Assembly (NCBI GenBank): GCA_021464245.1
Contig: JADCRB010000006.1
Span: 3,648,280-3,712,279, forward strand
Length of the DNA: 64,000 nt
Direction: 5' to 3'
Origin: Carallia brachiata
Lineage: Eukaryota; Streptophyta; Magnoliopsida; Malpighiales; Rhizophoraceae
Below, piece after piece: positions 38,202 to 50,330 of the stretch. The position numbers and the translations under genes are program-made. The notes below the pieces were generated by a model, which worked only from the letters and a program-made list of their open reading frames with translations, ran no database searches and was not told where the DNA came from. Each line of letters begins with the position of its first letter. The stretch's first letter is position 1.

Positions 38202-38869
38202 TAGCCCCTTTCTCTTTTGCTTCTTCTCCTTCTTCTTCTTCTTCTTCTTCTTCTTCTTCGTTCTTCTTCTTCTTCTTCTTCTTCTTTTGTTTTTGTTTTT
38301 TTTTGTTTTTAATTACTGTGTTTTCTTATGATCTTCTGTTTTACCTTGTAATTGTATTATTTACAGCTCCTGTCAATTTTTTTTTTCTGCTCTTTGTGGT
38401 GGTGTTGGTGGAGGCGGAGGTGGGGAGAGGCTGTGAGGTGAGGTATTCATTATCATTTTCAAGCCCATCCCTTATGAAAGAAATATATGCAATTTTTTGG
38501 GGACCATTTAGATAAGTTGTGCCTATGGCTTAAGCATAGTCAACAAGGTGTTTTGAACAGCATATATTATAAAGTTTATTATGTTTACCATAAGCTTTGG
38601 CAGTTAAGAATACAGATCACCTGCCTTATAAAGTTTATGTTTATTGAAATATTTTAGTTATCATCTTGCTTAAGATGAGATTTTCTTTGATCCTCTACAT
38701 CCTCCTCTATTCGCTTGTGCTTGATCACTAGTAAATTAACATTTTTTTCTTCTTTCTTTTTTTTTTTCCTTACAAGGCCGCATATTGAGAGCTTTGTTGT
38801 AAATATTTCCTTGCAGATAATTAATTACAGACCACATAAAACATCCAAAGCTTTGTGGGGTTTGTCAAA

Positions 38870-41800
38870 ATGTTCCAGCCAAACATGTTTGAGAGTCATC
38901 ACATGTTTGATATGCCAACAAAATCTCCGAAGACGAATTAGGGAGGCTGAAAGACGACGATTATGATACTAAATCCGGCACTGAGACCAACGAAGCCGCC
39001 TCCGGAGATGAAGATCCCAGCCAGCCCTCCAAAAGGAAGCGTTATCATCGCCATACTCAACGTCAAATCCAAGAAATGGAAGCGTAAGATTTCATATTTA
39101 CTCTCTAGTCCAAAGTCTTAAGTATGATAGTGCCTCAGATGAAAGGGAGATGGACAGGATAAGAAACCGCCTTGATTAATTGGAGTACTACTTTGACAAT
39201 TTTGATTTTTCATTTTGAAGAATATTTGAATTTGCTTATGATCAGTTTCTTCAAGGAGTACCCTCATCCGGATGATAAGCAACGGAAGGAGCTCGGCCGT
39301 GAGCTAGGCTTGGAGCCTTTGCAAGTTAAATTTTGGTTCCAAAACAAGCGCACCCAGATGAAGGTAAGGCATCTTCTATGTATTATGACGCCAGCAGGTT
39401 CAGCCATGGAGCCGCCCTTTTATTTTCTGTTCTGACATTCTCCCAAAGTTATCAATGTTACCTGAATTGAAACTTAAAGAAATGTTAAAAGAGTACAGAT
39501 AATAGCTAATTGCCTATAAAGGCATCGAGACTATTCACAGTCATCTTTAATTGTTCATGAAGAAAAAAAGAGTAAAGATCAATAGCTACTTGAGTGGAGA
39601 CTTGCTCTTGTCAACCTAATCTGTGATAGGGGCCTAGGCATAGAGTTTTCGTTTTTCTTTTTGTAATTGATGCTTGACACTCAATGATGTTCTTTTTGCT
39701 AATGCAAGCTGCAGAGATCAGATTTTCAATTTAAAGCTTGAAGTTCAAAATTGTCTGTTCATGTTTTGAAGCAAAATAAGCAGCAAAGGTTGTAGCTATT
39801 TAATAGGATCAATTTTTTTTTTTAATTTAATGATCAATTTTTTTTTTATTTTTTATTTTCTAGTCTGAAAAAATTCAAGGGCCTGTCTTAAGCCTTGCAA
39901 CCTTGTCAGGAAAATTTTTTCTTGTTGTAACAAGCAATTGGCATGCATTATCCTTAAACCTTTCTGTAATCATTTTGTAACTTATTCTTGCTTCTATATA
40001 AAGAAGCAGATCGATAGATCATGTTTGGTTCTTCAGCTTCATTAGTCTCTCTTTAAGACTAATGACATATAGCTCAATTGCTACTGGAATCGTTAACCAG
40101 AAAAAGAATAGTCTCTCTTTAAAGCATTCTCTGCAATGGTTCCTAATATGTCATTATTGCTCTTTTGATATGACATTTTTGCAGCATCCTTTTTTCTCAT
40201 CTCTACTTTCCCATTGCAGGCACAACATGAGCGCCATGAGAATGCAATCCTTAAAGCCGAGAATGAAAAACTTCGCGCAGAAAATAGTAGGTATAAGGAA
40301 GCCTTGAGTAATGCCTCGTGTCCTAACTGCGGTGGCCCAGCTGCTCTTGGAGAGATGTCCTTTGATGAACAACATTTGAGGATTGAAAATGCTCGCTTAC
40401 GAGACGAGGTCAGAGCAAAAAAATATACTCACTAGATTGGTTATTCGTATTAGTTTCACAAACCATGATGGCCATATATCGAAGAAAATGCTTATTTTTT
40501 TGCAGATCGACAGGATATCTGCAATTGCTGCTAAGTATGTCGGCAAGCCATTGGCTTCTTTCCCCCACCTTTCACCTAGCTTGCCTCCTTCCAGGACTTT
40601 TGATCTTGGAGTTAGCAATTTTAGTTCTCAGGGGAGCTTTGTAGGGGAGATGTATGGAGCTACCGATCTTCTTCGATCAATCACTGGGCCAAGTGAGGCC
40701 GACAAGCCAATGATAGTGGAGCTTGCTGTTGCAGCAATGGAGGAGCTTGTCAGGATGGCTCAGGCCAGAGAACCGTTGTGGGTTCTCGGCGAAAATGCTA
40801 CTGAGGTGCTGAATGAAGAGGAATATCTAAGAACCTTTCCCAGGGGAATTGGACCAAAACCATTGGGATTAAGATCTGAAACTTCAAGGGAATCTGCAGT
40901 TGTCATTATGAATCATATCAGCCTTGTTGAGATTCTCATGGATGTGGTAGATTTTCATTTATACTTCATAGTTGGATATTAGTATTGCGATTTTAGTTTA
41001 TATATCAAAAGCAATCTGTGCTACTTACTAATTCTGGATCAAATATCACTGATTTCTCAGAATCAATGGTCAACTGTGTTTTGCGGTATTATATCAAGAG
41101 CAATGACCCTGGAAGTCCTGTCAACAGGAGTAGCTGGAAATTATAATGGAGCCTTGCAAGTGGTATGCACTGTAGAACTTGACAAGATGCTTCAATATTA
41201 ATAAAAAAAAAAAAAATACTGTTATGTAGACGAAAAAGTAGATGGAAGGGACGTAGTTATTTATTTATTTTTTGCATATTTTTCATAACTTTATACCTTT
41301 GTAGTATTGTACACTAATATATCATAAGTTATAAAAAAAAGGTAAAAAATTTATGAAATTTGTAGCTAAAGTTAATACTCTTACGAAACAATATGCATAA
41401 AAACTAATACGTCCCCGCCCCGTTCATGTAACATCGTAGCTTAACTGAATAATCCAAATGTTGACATTCCATTTCACTAGTCTAAGAAGTACCATAACTT
41501 TGCTTTTGGCAGATGACAGCGGAGTTCCAAGTGCCTTCGCCACTTGTTCCAACTCGAGAAAATTACTTTGTTAGGTATTGTAAACAGCATGCTGAAGGGA
41601 CTTGGGCTGTGGCTGATGTTTCGTTAGAAAATCTTCTCCCCAGTGCAATATCAAGGAGTAGAAGAAGGCCATCAGGATGTTTAATTGAAGAATTGCCAAA
41701 TGGTTACTCGAAGGTACTAATTCATCAAACTTCAATTCTTTGCCAATCTCTAACCTCATCAGCCGTTATCTAGCTTTTGTCCCTGGCAGCGGCAAGATCT

Positions 41801-43188
41801 CAATTTTCATTACAGTAGCATGCAGAGTAGTCTAATAATAATCAGAACTCATTTTTGTGTGTAGGTGACATGGGTTGAGCACGTTGAAGTGGATGACAGA
41901 TCGGTTCATAATTTATACCGACGTGTAGTTGATTCTGGTCTTGCTTTTGGAGCAAAACGTTGGGTAGCTACTTTAGATCGACAATGCGAACGGCTTGCTA
42001 GTTCGATGGCCATCAACATTCCAGCCGGAGATCTCTGTGGTAGCTAGTCCTTCAAATCATTCGACAGTTTTTGGCTTTTTGCCAATTGTAGTAGTCTAGA
42101 GATAAAATATATATGTATATAATTGGCTCCTCTTGATGTTAAAAAGCATTCCTGATTTCGTATCCTTGACAGTAATAACAACTCCAGAAGGCAGGAAGAG
42201 TATGCTGAAGCTGGCTGAAAGGATGGTGATGAGCTTTTGCACTGGTGTTGGTGCTTCTACGGCCCACGCGTGGACAACATTATCCACAACAAGTTCTGAT
42301 GATGTGAGGGTCATGACCAGAAAGAGTATGGATGATCCTGGAAGGCCTCCTGGTATCGTTCTCTGTGCCGCAACTTCTTTCTGGATTCCAGTTCCTTCCA
42401 AAAGGGTGTTCAATTTCCTGAGGGATGAGAACCATCGAAGTGAGGTAAATTGAACTATTGAAGTCATGATGTAGCCTTCAAGATATATTCTTCTTTTCGC
42501 TGTTAACACGAAACCTGGTTTGCAACCTCTATGCAATTGGCTAGATTACAGAATTAATACAATTATGATGACACTAACAGTATTTGCTTCATTTGTATGT
42601 GCAGTGGGATATCCTTTCAAATGGAGGTGAAGTCCAAGAAATGGCTCACATAGCTAATGGACGGGATCCTGGAAACTGTGTGTCTTTACTCCGTGTGAAT
42701 GTAAGCTAGGGAAATTTGCTCCTTCATGTTTCAGTGTGTCTCTGCGGCTAATGTATGTTTTTTTCAATTAAAATGATCAATAAGCACTGACATATGTATA
42801 CATTTCTACTAAATTGTAGAGTAAAAACTCGAACCAGAGCAACATGCTGATATTACAAGAGAGCTGCACCGATTCTACTGGCTCATATGTGATCTATGCA
42901 CCGGTGGACATATCTGCCATGAATATCGTCTTAAGTGGTGGAGACCCAGATTATGTTGCTCTACTTCCATCAGGTTTTGCTATACTTCCTGATGGACCTG
43001 AACAGAATCCTCCTGTTGGAATTATGGACGTTGGGTCTGGCGGCGCCCTTCTTACTGTTGCATTTCAGATCTTAGTTGATTCAGTCCCAACAGCAAAACT
43101 CTCTCTTTCATCGGTAGCAACAGTGAACAGTCTCATTAAGTGCACGGTTGAAAGGATCAAGGCTGCAGTAATGGGCGAGACTGTGTGA
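38870..43188 (+). CDS. PDF2: class IV HD-ZIP transcription factor, PDF2/ATML1-like, 10 coding exons, 1-nt deletion in exon 1
   Basis: Coding exons are 38870-39083, 39246-39363, 40220-40408, 40506-40946, 41061-41162, 41513-41713, 41865-42039, 42173-42444, 42605-42700 and 42820-43188, all GT-AG in phase, giving about 725 residues. In order: an N-terminus beginning [15 protein letters not shown]; a homeodomain (about 54-113, [12 protein letters not shown]); a zipper-loop-zipper with the CPNCGG motif (about 114-190); a START lipid-binding domain (from about 235, [21 protein letters not shown]); and the conserved C-terminal HD-SAD region. This family specifies shoot epidermis through L1-box promoters. 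N-terminal wording and the [17 protein letters not shown] block favour PDF2/ATML1 over HDG2. In exon 1 one base is missing after TCTCC (about 38938): the direct frame reads KTN-stop, while restoring one base yields [20 protein letters not shown], the family sequence. All nine later exons are intact. A less common Tyr replaces the usual Cys in [10 protein letters not shown]. Confidence 0.93.
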
Positions 43189-44092
43189 TTGGGGAAGGCT
43201 TATCTGTGGTGAGAACGATCTACTTGTTCTGGTTTGCATCATTGCAGTCGATTGACATATTTTTTTCCTATGTTGGTTTGTCCATGGGAAGGGACTCGAT
43301 GAAAAAAATCTCTATCTCCTTCTTAATAGTACCAGACCCCACAAAATGAGTCTCGTGTACTAGAATGCTATGATAAGATGGTTAACATAAATACTTTCTC
43401 CCCTACTAATCCATCAGATATCTAATTTATGCATTATTATGTTTTTTTCTTTTCTAATTAGTCAATGTTCTTTTTGCAGCCTCAAGAGCAAGAGAATGCA
43501 AGTGAATGGGAAAAAGAAGTGCAAGGAGAGCTCAGGTTTACTTAGTAAAACAAAAAAAAAAAAAAAAAAGGAAAAGAAGAATGCAAGTGGAAGTCAAGAA
43601 CGCACCTCAACTGATCCTTGCCTTGTGGTGTCTGCCAGAGGAAGAGAATTAAATGTCAAATAAAAAAGGGGGCATTTCACCACCCTGCAAGGGTTATAGG
43701 TTCGGGTATTGACTTTGTCTAACAATCCATGAATGTAAACCTCACACCCCTTGTCTATTTTCAAGATGTTCACCTTTTGGTTTTCAAGTAGCTTCGCCCT
43801 TAGAGTTAATTAGGATTAAATGTTTCTGTAGCACTAGGAGTGAGTTATTTTGCAATTGTCTAAAAACTGTCTTCCCTTCTTTTGTGTATCTGTTTCTAGT
43901 TTGATTGGTGGAGTAAGAAGTAGTAGGATTTTGAACCCTTTGACTCCTGAGTTAATGGATAGATGCTGGGCTGTATTTTATTTTGTTTTAGTATTCTGGG
44001 ACACCATTTTCTTTCTAAAACTACAAGAATAGGGATGATGTCATAATTGAATTCTTTTTTTTTTTTTTGGTAAGGTTGGAATGTCGGACTCA
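43189..44092. other. HD-ZIP IV 3' region and intergenic DNA
   Basis: The 3' untranslated region probably extends some hundred bases. TTTTTGCAG|CCTCAAG near 43472-43480 could be an acceptor of a 3'-UTR intron. No other gene is seen. Confidence 0.35.
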
Positions 44093-44174
44093 GACAGAAA
44101 TACAAAGAATTAAATGTGATGTACATGAAACACGACAGAAATACAAAGAATTAAATGTGATGTACATGAAACAC
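44093..44174. repeat. perfect 41-bp tandem duplication
   Basis: The 41-base unit starting GACAGAAATACAAAG and ending CATGAAACAC occurs at 44093-44133 and is repeated without a mismatch at 44134-44174. It ends 19 bases before the repeated part of the LTR element to its right. Confidence 0.95.
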
Positions 44175-44193
44175 AACTATGCCTGTAATGAAT

Positions 44194-45046
44194 CTATAAG
44201 TTTCAAATTTTAAATAGTTAAATTTCGAAAATGCAATTACAAATTACAAATGAAAATTTTAAATTTTTGTAGGAAATTTTGAATTTTTATAGAATCGATT
44301 TCTGTGTAGATCCTTTGATTGATGTTTTTTTTTGTGATTTTTGTCAAGGGCTATGTAAGCTTGATCTTGAACTAGAAATAAATAAATTTCACAGCTTGAT
44401 CTTGAACGGAAAAAATAAATTATATTGAGGGCTGAGGCTTAAACTTAGGCGGATGTCTTAAATCCAGTGAAGACTGTAGAAATTTGATTTCGATTGGAAT
44501 GGCTTGACTTAGGTGAGGGTTGTATGAGCTTGATTTTAGATGGATACCTTAACTCCGATGAGGGCTGTAGAAGGTTGATCTCGGTTGGAATGACTTGACT
44601 CCACTGAGCGCCATAGTGACTTGATCTCAGACGGACTTATTTGACTCCATTAAGGGTCGAGGTTTGATCTTAGACAGATTGGTTTGGCTTCGCTGAGGAC
44701 CATGAGGGTTTAATCTCAAACGGACTGATTTGACTCTACTGAAGGTCGTAGGCTTGATTTCAAACGAACTAATTTGACTCCACTGATAATCGTAGGGGTT
44801 TGACCTTAGACGGATATTTAGTATTTTAATATTTTGAATTTTTGATCTAACAAATATACTTTAATGATGACCAGAGAGCATACATCTAACATATTAAACA
44901 AAGAGAGGATGAAAGAGCAAGGTTTCTGAAATCTTTTTTTTTTAATTTTTATGTTTGCTACCTTCTCTATTGATTTTTAAGTTTGAAAAGGATAAATTTC
45001 CTTTTTATTTTTTTCAAAATCGACAACGCTGACTTTGAAAACTTCA
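44194..45046 (-). repeat. left (3') LTR of the 5.8-kb element
   Basis: 853 bp, direct-repeat partner of 49194-49982. It contains an imperfect minisatellite (about 44345-44815) of roughly ten ~45-50-bp units, each with a GATCT(C/T)AGACGGA-like and a TTTGACTCCA-like motif. It ends ...GAAAACTTCA followed by a T run. Confidence 0.75.
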
Positions 45047-47799
45047 CTTTTTTTTTTGGGTTGTTGGTTGGTTGCCACCAACCAAAGACTTTTCAATTTT
45101 TTTTTTTTTTTATGTATTTACAAATGCCCCAACTTCAAAACTTGGTGAGGCGAAATTTTGTGACGCGATCCGAATCAAGTCTTGAAGTGCAGCTTGAAGT
45201 TTGAGATGTCTTAACGAATATTAAACTTGAAGTCTTTAGCTCCGACTAACCTGACTGATGTTGAGCTTCCATAAAATTCGATATGACTTTATAGACATCA
45301 CTCTTGAAGGTCAATCAGAATGATTCAACCAATATAGAAATTGAAGTTCATTAGTTTAGGTAAGGATGATCCAGTAAATAAAGAACTTGAACCCCATATG
45401 GAGACGATCCAGTATCATAGAACTTCAAGGCCAGCGCACAAAGAGATAGGTTGTAGTTATGATTCCTCTGTATGTTGTGACGTAAGGAGAGTAGTTGAGA
45501 CCTCTCCATCCGTCACTGTATTTGTGATCCCACGAGGATAATCATTTCTCTGCACGTTACGATAGACACAAATTAAGGAGAATAGTTGGAACTTCATCGA
45601 TTATGATATCGATGTCGTTAGAGGTTGAGATTCAAAGGTTTTTAAGGGCCCCCAAAGAGAGCAACTTTTTCTCTTTCTAACTTGTGTGTCTTCACCTTCT
45701 ACATTAAAGAACTTCCTGAAAAAGAGAGTACAGAGACTAACCATCTTCTCTCTTCAGAGAGAAAGAAGAGTTGAGGTGTGAGTTCTGTAACTTAGGAATG
45801 CATGAAATATATATATAATAGAAGTTACTTTTTTTGTTTTTTTTTTTGACAAAAGTAAAAAAAAAACAATATGCTGAATTAGGTGAGGTTCTCGTTTACG
45901 TCTCCTTTTGCTATAAGGCATAAACGAAGCAGTGGCCGACACATATTGCAAAAATCAAGGCAGTGCCGCAAAATTCATTGCATCTCATCTTTATCGGTCA
46001 ACTTTGCGGGGCTCGAAACGTAGCTTCAATCAAGTCCTCGTTTGGTAGGTTGATGACATCGATGCTATTGGAACTTTCTGGTTGATTAATGTCACTTGAG
46101 TGTACTGGAAAGAGAGACAAAGTTTCCTCGGAATGGCTCTCTCCTAGTGTAAGGTTTTCCCTTGGATTGAAGTACCCATAAAGGATGAATCCTAAGTTGG
46201 AGCTTGAGCCTCCGTATAATGGAGAGTAAAACCTTTAGAACCCGTATGTGTACTGTAGCAGACTGTAGTTTTGATCGAAATAGCCTTGAGGAACCGTTTC
46301 AGTAGTGGAGCTCGAACCCGTAATTTTATTTGAGAACGAAGCAATGCCGGTGAAATCTACCATGGGAATAGTTGCAGTGGTTAAAATAGGTTGTGCTGCA
46401 GAAACAGCAGCTCTCTGTGCTACTCTTTCCTTACTTCATTGTTTCTGAAACAAGAAATACACATTTTTTGTTTTTACTGCTCTGTACAGCCGCAGTCATG
46501 AAACAAGTTGGGAGAGCTGCAATGAATTTGGACAAGTGCCTCCATTGTTGCAGAAGTACTCCTCCAAAATTTACAGTTGTGCCAAACTTGGTTGTTATCT
46601 AGTGCATGGTACCCTATCCTTTCCCTCATTTTGAGATCTCATCTTTCTTGCTGAAAAGAATAAAAAACTTCACATGAAGTGAAGACGAGTAAAAGGTTGA
46701 GATTGGAACACTAATTTAGACTCAAACCATCAATCATTTTTATATTTTTGGGTTATTCACAATTTATACTCATACAGACCAAGAGTTTTAGACAGAATTT
46801 TAATTTTTGATTTTTGAACCGTTCACAATTTATACTCATGCAGGTCAAAAGTTTCAAATTGGGTTTTGGGTTGGAGTTTGGATTCAGGCTTTGGGTAAGA
46901 ATTTTGAGTTTGGACTCAAGTTTAGATTTAGGTTTTGGATTTGGGTTTTGAGCTTGGGCTTTGGATTTGAGTTTGGATTTAGGCTTCGATTTTTGAGCCT
47001 ATACATGTTCTTCATATTTTTCTTCTTCTTTTTTAATTTTACTTTTTTTCATTTTTTTTTATTTTTCAAATCTTTGTTTATCTATATATAACAACGTTTA
47101 GAAATTTTCTATTGATCGAGCCAATTTGGGTACCTTGTTTATTTAACAATATATAAGCAAAGAGTCATGCCGATTTGGTTCCAAAAGACTTCAGATGATT
47201 GCAACATTGAAAGAGGTTGAGGGTCAGCGAAGAGGTTTTAAAGAGCTTCAGATAACCTTTTTACTATTCGCTTTTGTCGTTGTGTTGTTCCCCTTTGAAG
47301 TCTATCGTTTTTTCTGACAGATTTAAAAAACGGTAGTTTTGTTGGCTGAGGTAACATCTTCACAGTCTAAAATGATTTTATTTTAGTTTTTGATTTTCAA
47401 GATCAACTTCTTTAAGACAAAGACTTCTCAGTTAAATGGCTGACTGTGCGGTGGCATTTGCAGAATTTTAGGTCATTAACCTGATTCTTCTGATTGGATT
47501 GCTGGGCTGCTCCGGAGTTCGTTTAGTTCAGCTTCTCAAAGTTGATCAAGAATTTTTGGAATATCAGAGTTGAGAAATGGATACTTCTTCTATTCCAATA
47601 CTCGCAACATCATTTTTTTTCCTTTCTTATTGTTTAGGTTAATTTGTTGATATTAGAGGACCCACTTTTGTTTTAGCTCCTACTTTTATTAGTAAAGCGT
47701 CGATGATCATCACTTCCTTGTCTTTTTTCGATTTGTCAGGCATCTCAACTTCCTTCCTGTCTCAATGCTAGTTTAGTTGGACGAGAACTATGTCCCCAA

Positions 47800-48830
47800 A
47801 AATTTGGATGCTTATTTTCATGTCATGCGCGCGAGTTGCCAGCTCTTCAAAAGTTCGAGGTTTGATGCCCTATAGGATATACAACAACTCCCAGTGCATC
47901 CCTTGAATATACATTTTTACAGTGGAAGTCTCTGTAAAATAATTTTCACAATCCAGACAAAGAGCACGCTATTTATTTGTGTATTTAAAACAGGCTCTCA
48001 CTTCTTTTGTTTGGTGCTGGTACGCTCTATCATACTTACTGTTTAATGAGTGCCGAAAAATTTGTTGAGAAACTTGCGTTGCGACTATTTCCAACTATCA
48101 ATTGATTCTGGTTCTAACTTTATGAACTAGGTGAAGGCGGTGTCTTTGAGTAAATGAACAAACTACTTCACCAAAAGTCGTCGTAAGTTTTTACATTGTT
48201 GCAAGTTTCGACAAAGTGAGCAACGTGATACTTAGGATCACTTCGTCCATCGAATTGTTGAAATTTGGGTGGTTGGTGTCCCAAGGGCATGCTGAGGTTT
48301 TCAATCGGTCTCGTATACGATTTGATGTACATTTGTGAACCTTAAAATAGTACATTTTTTGTAGACGAATTATATTGGCTATCATATCTTCTAATTGTTG
48401 GACAGATAGCGAAGTGACAGAATTTGAAGGTGGTAGCTGCGTAGAACAACCTGATTTTTTTTTACCATGAAAATGTTGGCTGCAGTTGTTTCTAGACTGA
48501 AAGGTGGATATGGCTGCTCCTTGCTAGTCTCATAATCAATTTGAATTAGAGCATTTTCTTTAAGATTTGCAATCTGTTGATCTTTTTCTTCTAATATTTT
48601 AATTAGTTGGAAAATTTTACTTTTCAATTCTGCAATCCTTTCTTCCGTGTTGATCATGTTTGTCATCATAGTTGCAATGACGTCGGTGTTGGAAAATGAT
48701 ACTTTATAGAAGACTAGAGTGGAGGGCTCTTCTGATTCTTTCGTACTTGTTTTAGCAAAATAGGCCAACTTCTGATATTGTGCAGGATTTGTCACATTGC
48801 TCTTAACTTCAGTTGGGGTGGATGGTCAGG
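47800..48830 (-). pseudogene. gag relic of a Ty3/gypsy-type retrotransposon
   Basis: On the minus strand, pieces in shifting frames match plant retrotransposon gag proteins. A coiled-coil-rich open frame (48795-48391; TEERIAELKSKIFQLIKILEEKDQQIANLKE) comes first. Then follow PLGHQPPKFQQFDG and HVAHFVETCNN-like segments (about 48300-48190), an LEPESIDSWK-like segment (about 48100), and GIKPRTFEELATRAHDM (about 47870-47820). At least three frameshifts and several stops separate them, so no functional gag is made. It fixes the minus orientation of the element. Confidence 0.75.
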
Positions 48831-49193
48831 TTCTCCATTCGGCGAGATAGTCGGGTGAGAGATTCTATTCCTTTCTGAGCTACAGATTCTCCATTTCAAA
48901 TTTTGGTGTGTTTGGGCGACAAAGAATCATGTCCGTTACCCAAGTAGAATAGTTGATGCAGGCAATGAAGCAGTTGCTTTTTTGCTAACAGAGGCGGTTT
49001 TGCTTTTCTTTCATGTCACGAGTATACTGAATTCCTAATTTTTCCTTTTTTGGATTTTTTTGCGCCCTTATTTTCCTTTTGGTTTTTTTATTTTTTGTCA
49101 TTTTCTCTTTTTTGGTTTTTTTTTTTTTTTTTTTAAGGAGCAAAATATGAAAGGTAAAGAAGTCCTATCAAGTGTGTTCGAAATTTAACAAGG

Positions 49194-49982
49194 CTATAAG
49201 TTTCAAGTTTTAAACAGATAGATTTCAAAAATATAATTAAAAATTACAAATGAGAATTTTAAATTTTCGTGGGGAATTTTGAATTTTCGTCATGTCGATC
49301 TCTGTGTAGATCCTCCGATTGATACTCTTTTGTGATTTCGTCAAGGGTCACGTAGACTTGATCTTGAATGAAAGAAATAAATTCACAGTTTGATCTTGAA
49401 CGGAAGAAATAAATTCTACTGAAAGCCAAGATTTAATCTCAGACAGATCCTTAACTCCGGTTAGGGTCATAGAGTGTTGATCTCGATTGAAATTGTTTGA
49501 TTTCGGAGAAGGCCGTATAGGCTTGATTTGAGAGATATGACTTAACCCCGGTGAGGGCCATAAAGGGTTGATCTCGATTGGAATGACTTAACTCCATTGA
49601 GCGTCGTAGGAGTTTGACCTCAAACGGACTGGTTTAACTCCACTGAGGGCCGAAGTTTAATCTCAGACGGATTGGTTTGGCTCCGCTAAGGCTGTAGGGG
49701 CTTGATCTTAGATGAACTGATTTAACTTCGCTAAGAGTCATAGGCTTGATCTCAGACTGATTAGTTTGACTCCATTGAGAGCGTACACTCAAAATATTAA
49801 ATAAAGAGAGAGGATGAGAGAGCAAGATTTTTTAAACTCTTTTTTTTTTTTTTGTATTTTTGCTCCATTCCCTGTTAGTTTTTAAGCTTGGTTCATTGAT
49901 AATATAGGCAATAAACCAAGGAAAAGGACAAATGTCCTTTTTATTTTTTTCAAAGTCGGCATTGCCCAATTTCAAAACTTCA
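49194..49982 (-). repeat. right (5') LTR of the 5.8-kb element
   Basis: 789 bp, partner of 44194-45046, with the same order of blocks and a minisatellite (about 49345-49785). The two copies differ by many substitutions and several indels of whole minisatellite units, which implies an old insertion. Confidence 0.75.
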
Positions 49983-50039
49983 CTTTTTTTTTTTTTGTTT
50001 ATAGCCTGTCAGTAAGTAGATCAACACATCCTTATTATT

Positions 50040-50330
50040 TACAAAAGGATAACGAAAAAATTAATAATAAATTTTCATAATTAAGTCATAAATTTTTGTT
50101 TTTTCATCTTAATCCAAAATTTTCAAAATCTGTCACAATCAAGTTCTTTCATCGACAGAATTGGATCAAACGTTTAATAACATGCATTAATCTAACAAAA
50201 ATAATACTAATTCCACTGACGGAATGATTCGATTGTAACAAATCTTGAAGATTTTGGGACTAAAGTGAAAGGGATCTTGAGGATTTAATTTATAAAAATT
50301 TAGGACTAGACTTCAATACTTCTATCAACC
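50040..50330. mobile_element. MITE-like inverted repeat
   Basis: TTTTTTCATCTTAATCCAAAATTTTCAAAATCTGTCACAATC-like sequence on the left faces GATTGTAACAAATCTTGAAGATTTTGGGACTAAAGTGAAA on the right, with ends AATAATAAATTTTCATAATTAAG and TTAATTTATAAAAATTTAGGAC. The layout matches the hairpin element at 20736-21012. There is no coding capacity. Confidence 0.5.

Larger units (their letters stand above)
44194..49982 (-). mobile_element. non-autonomous, degraded LTR retrotransposon (~5.8 kb), gag relic only
   Basis: Two diverged direct repeats, 44194-45046 and 49194-49982, share CTATAAGTTTCAA at their left ends, TCTGTGTAGATCCTxxGATTGAT further in, and end AAAACTTCA. Their left ends are exactly 5000 bases apart. 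The ~4.1-kb interior holds a minus-strand gag relic (about 48800-47800) and otherwise no recognisable protease, RT, RNase H or integrase. Orientation follows gag: the right copy is the 5' LTR. Inside each LTR is a minisatellite of roughly 45-50-bp units built on CTTGATCTCAGACGGA and TTTGACTCCACTGAG. No clear primer-binding site or target duplication was found. Confidence 0.8.

Noticed and set aside
46807..47091. Repetitive Phe/Gly/Trp-rich frame
   Set aside because: Translation of a T/G-rich simple stretch inside the degraded LTR element; not protein-like.
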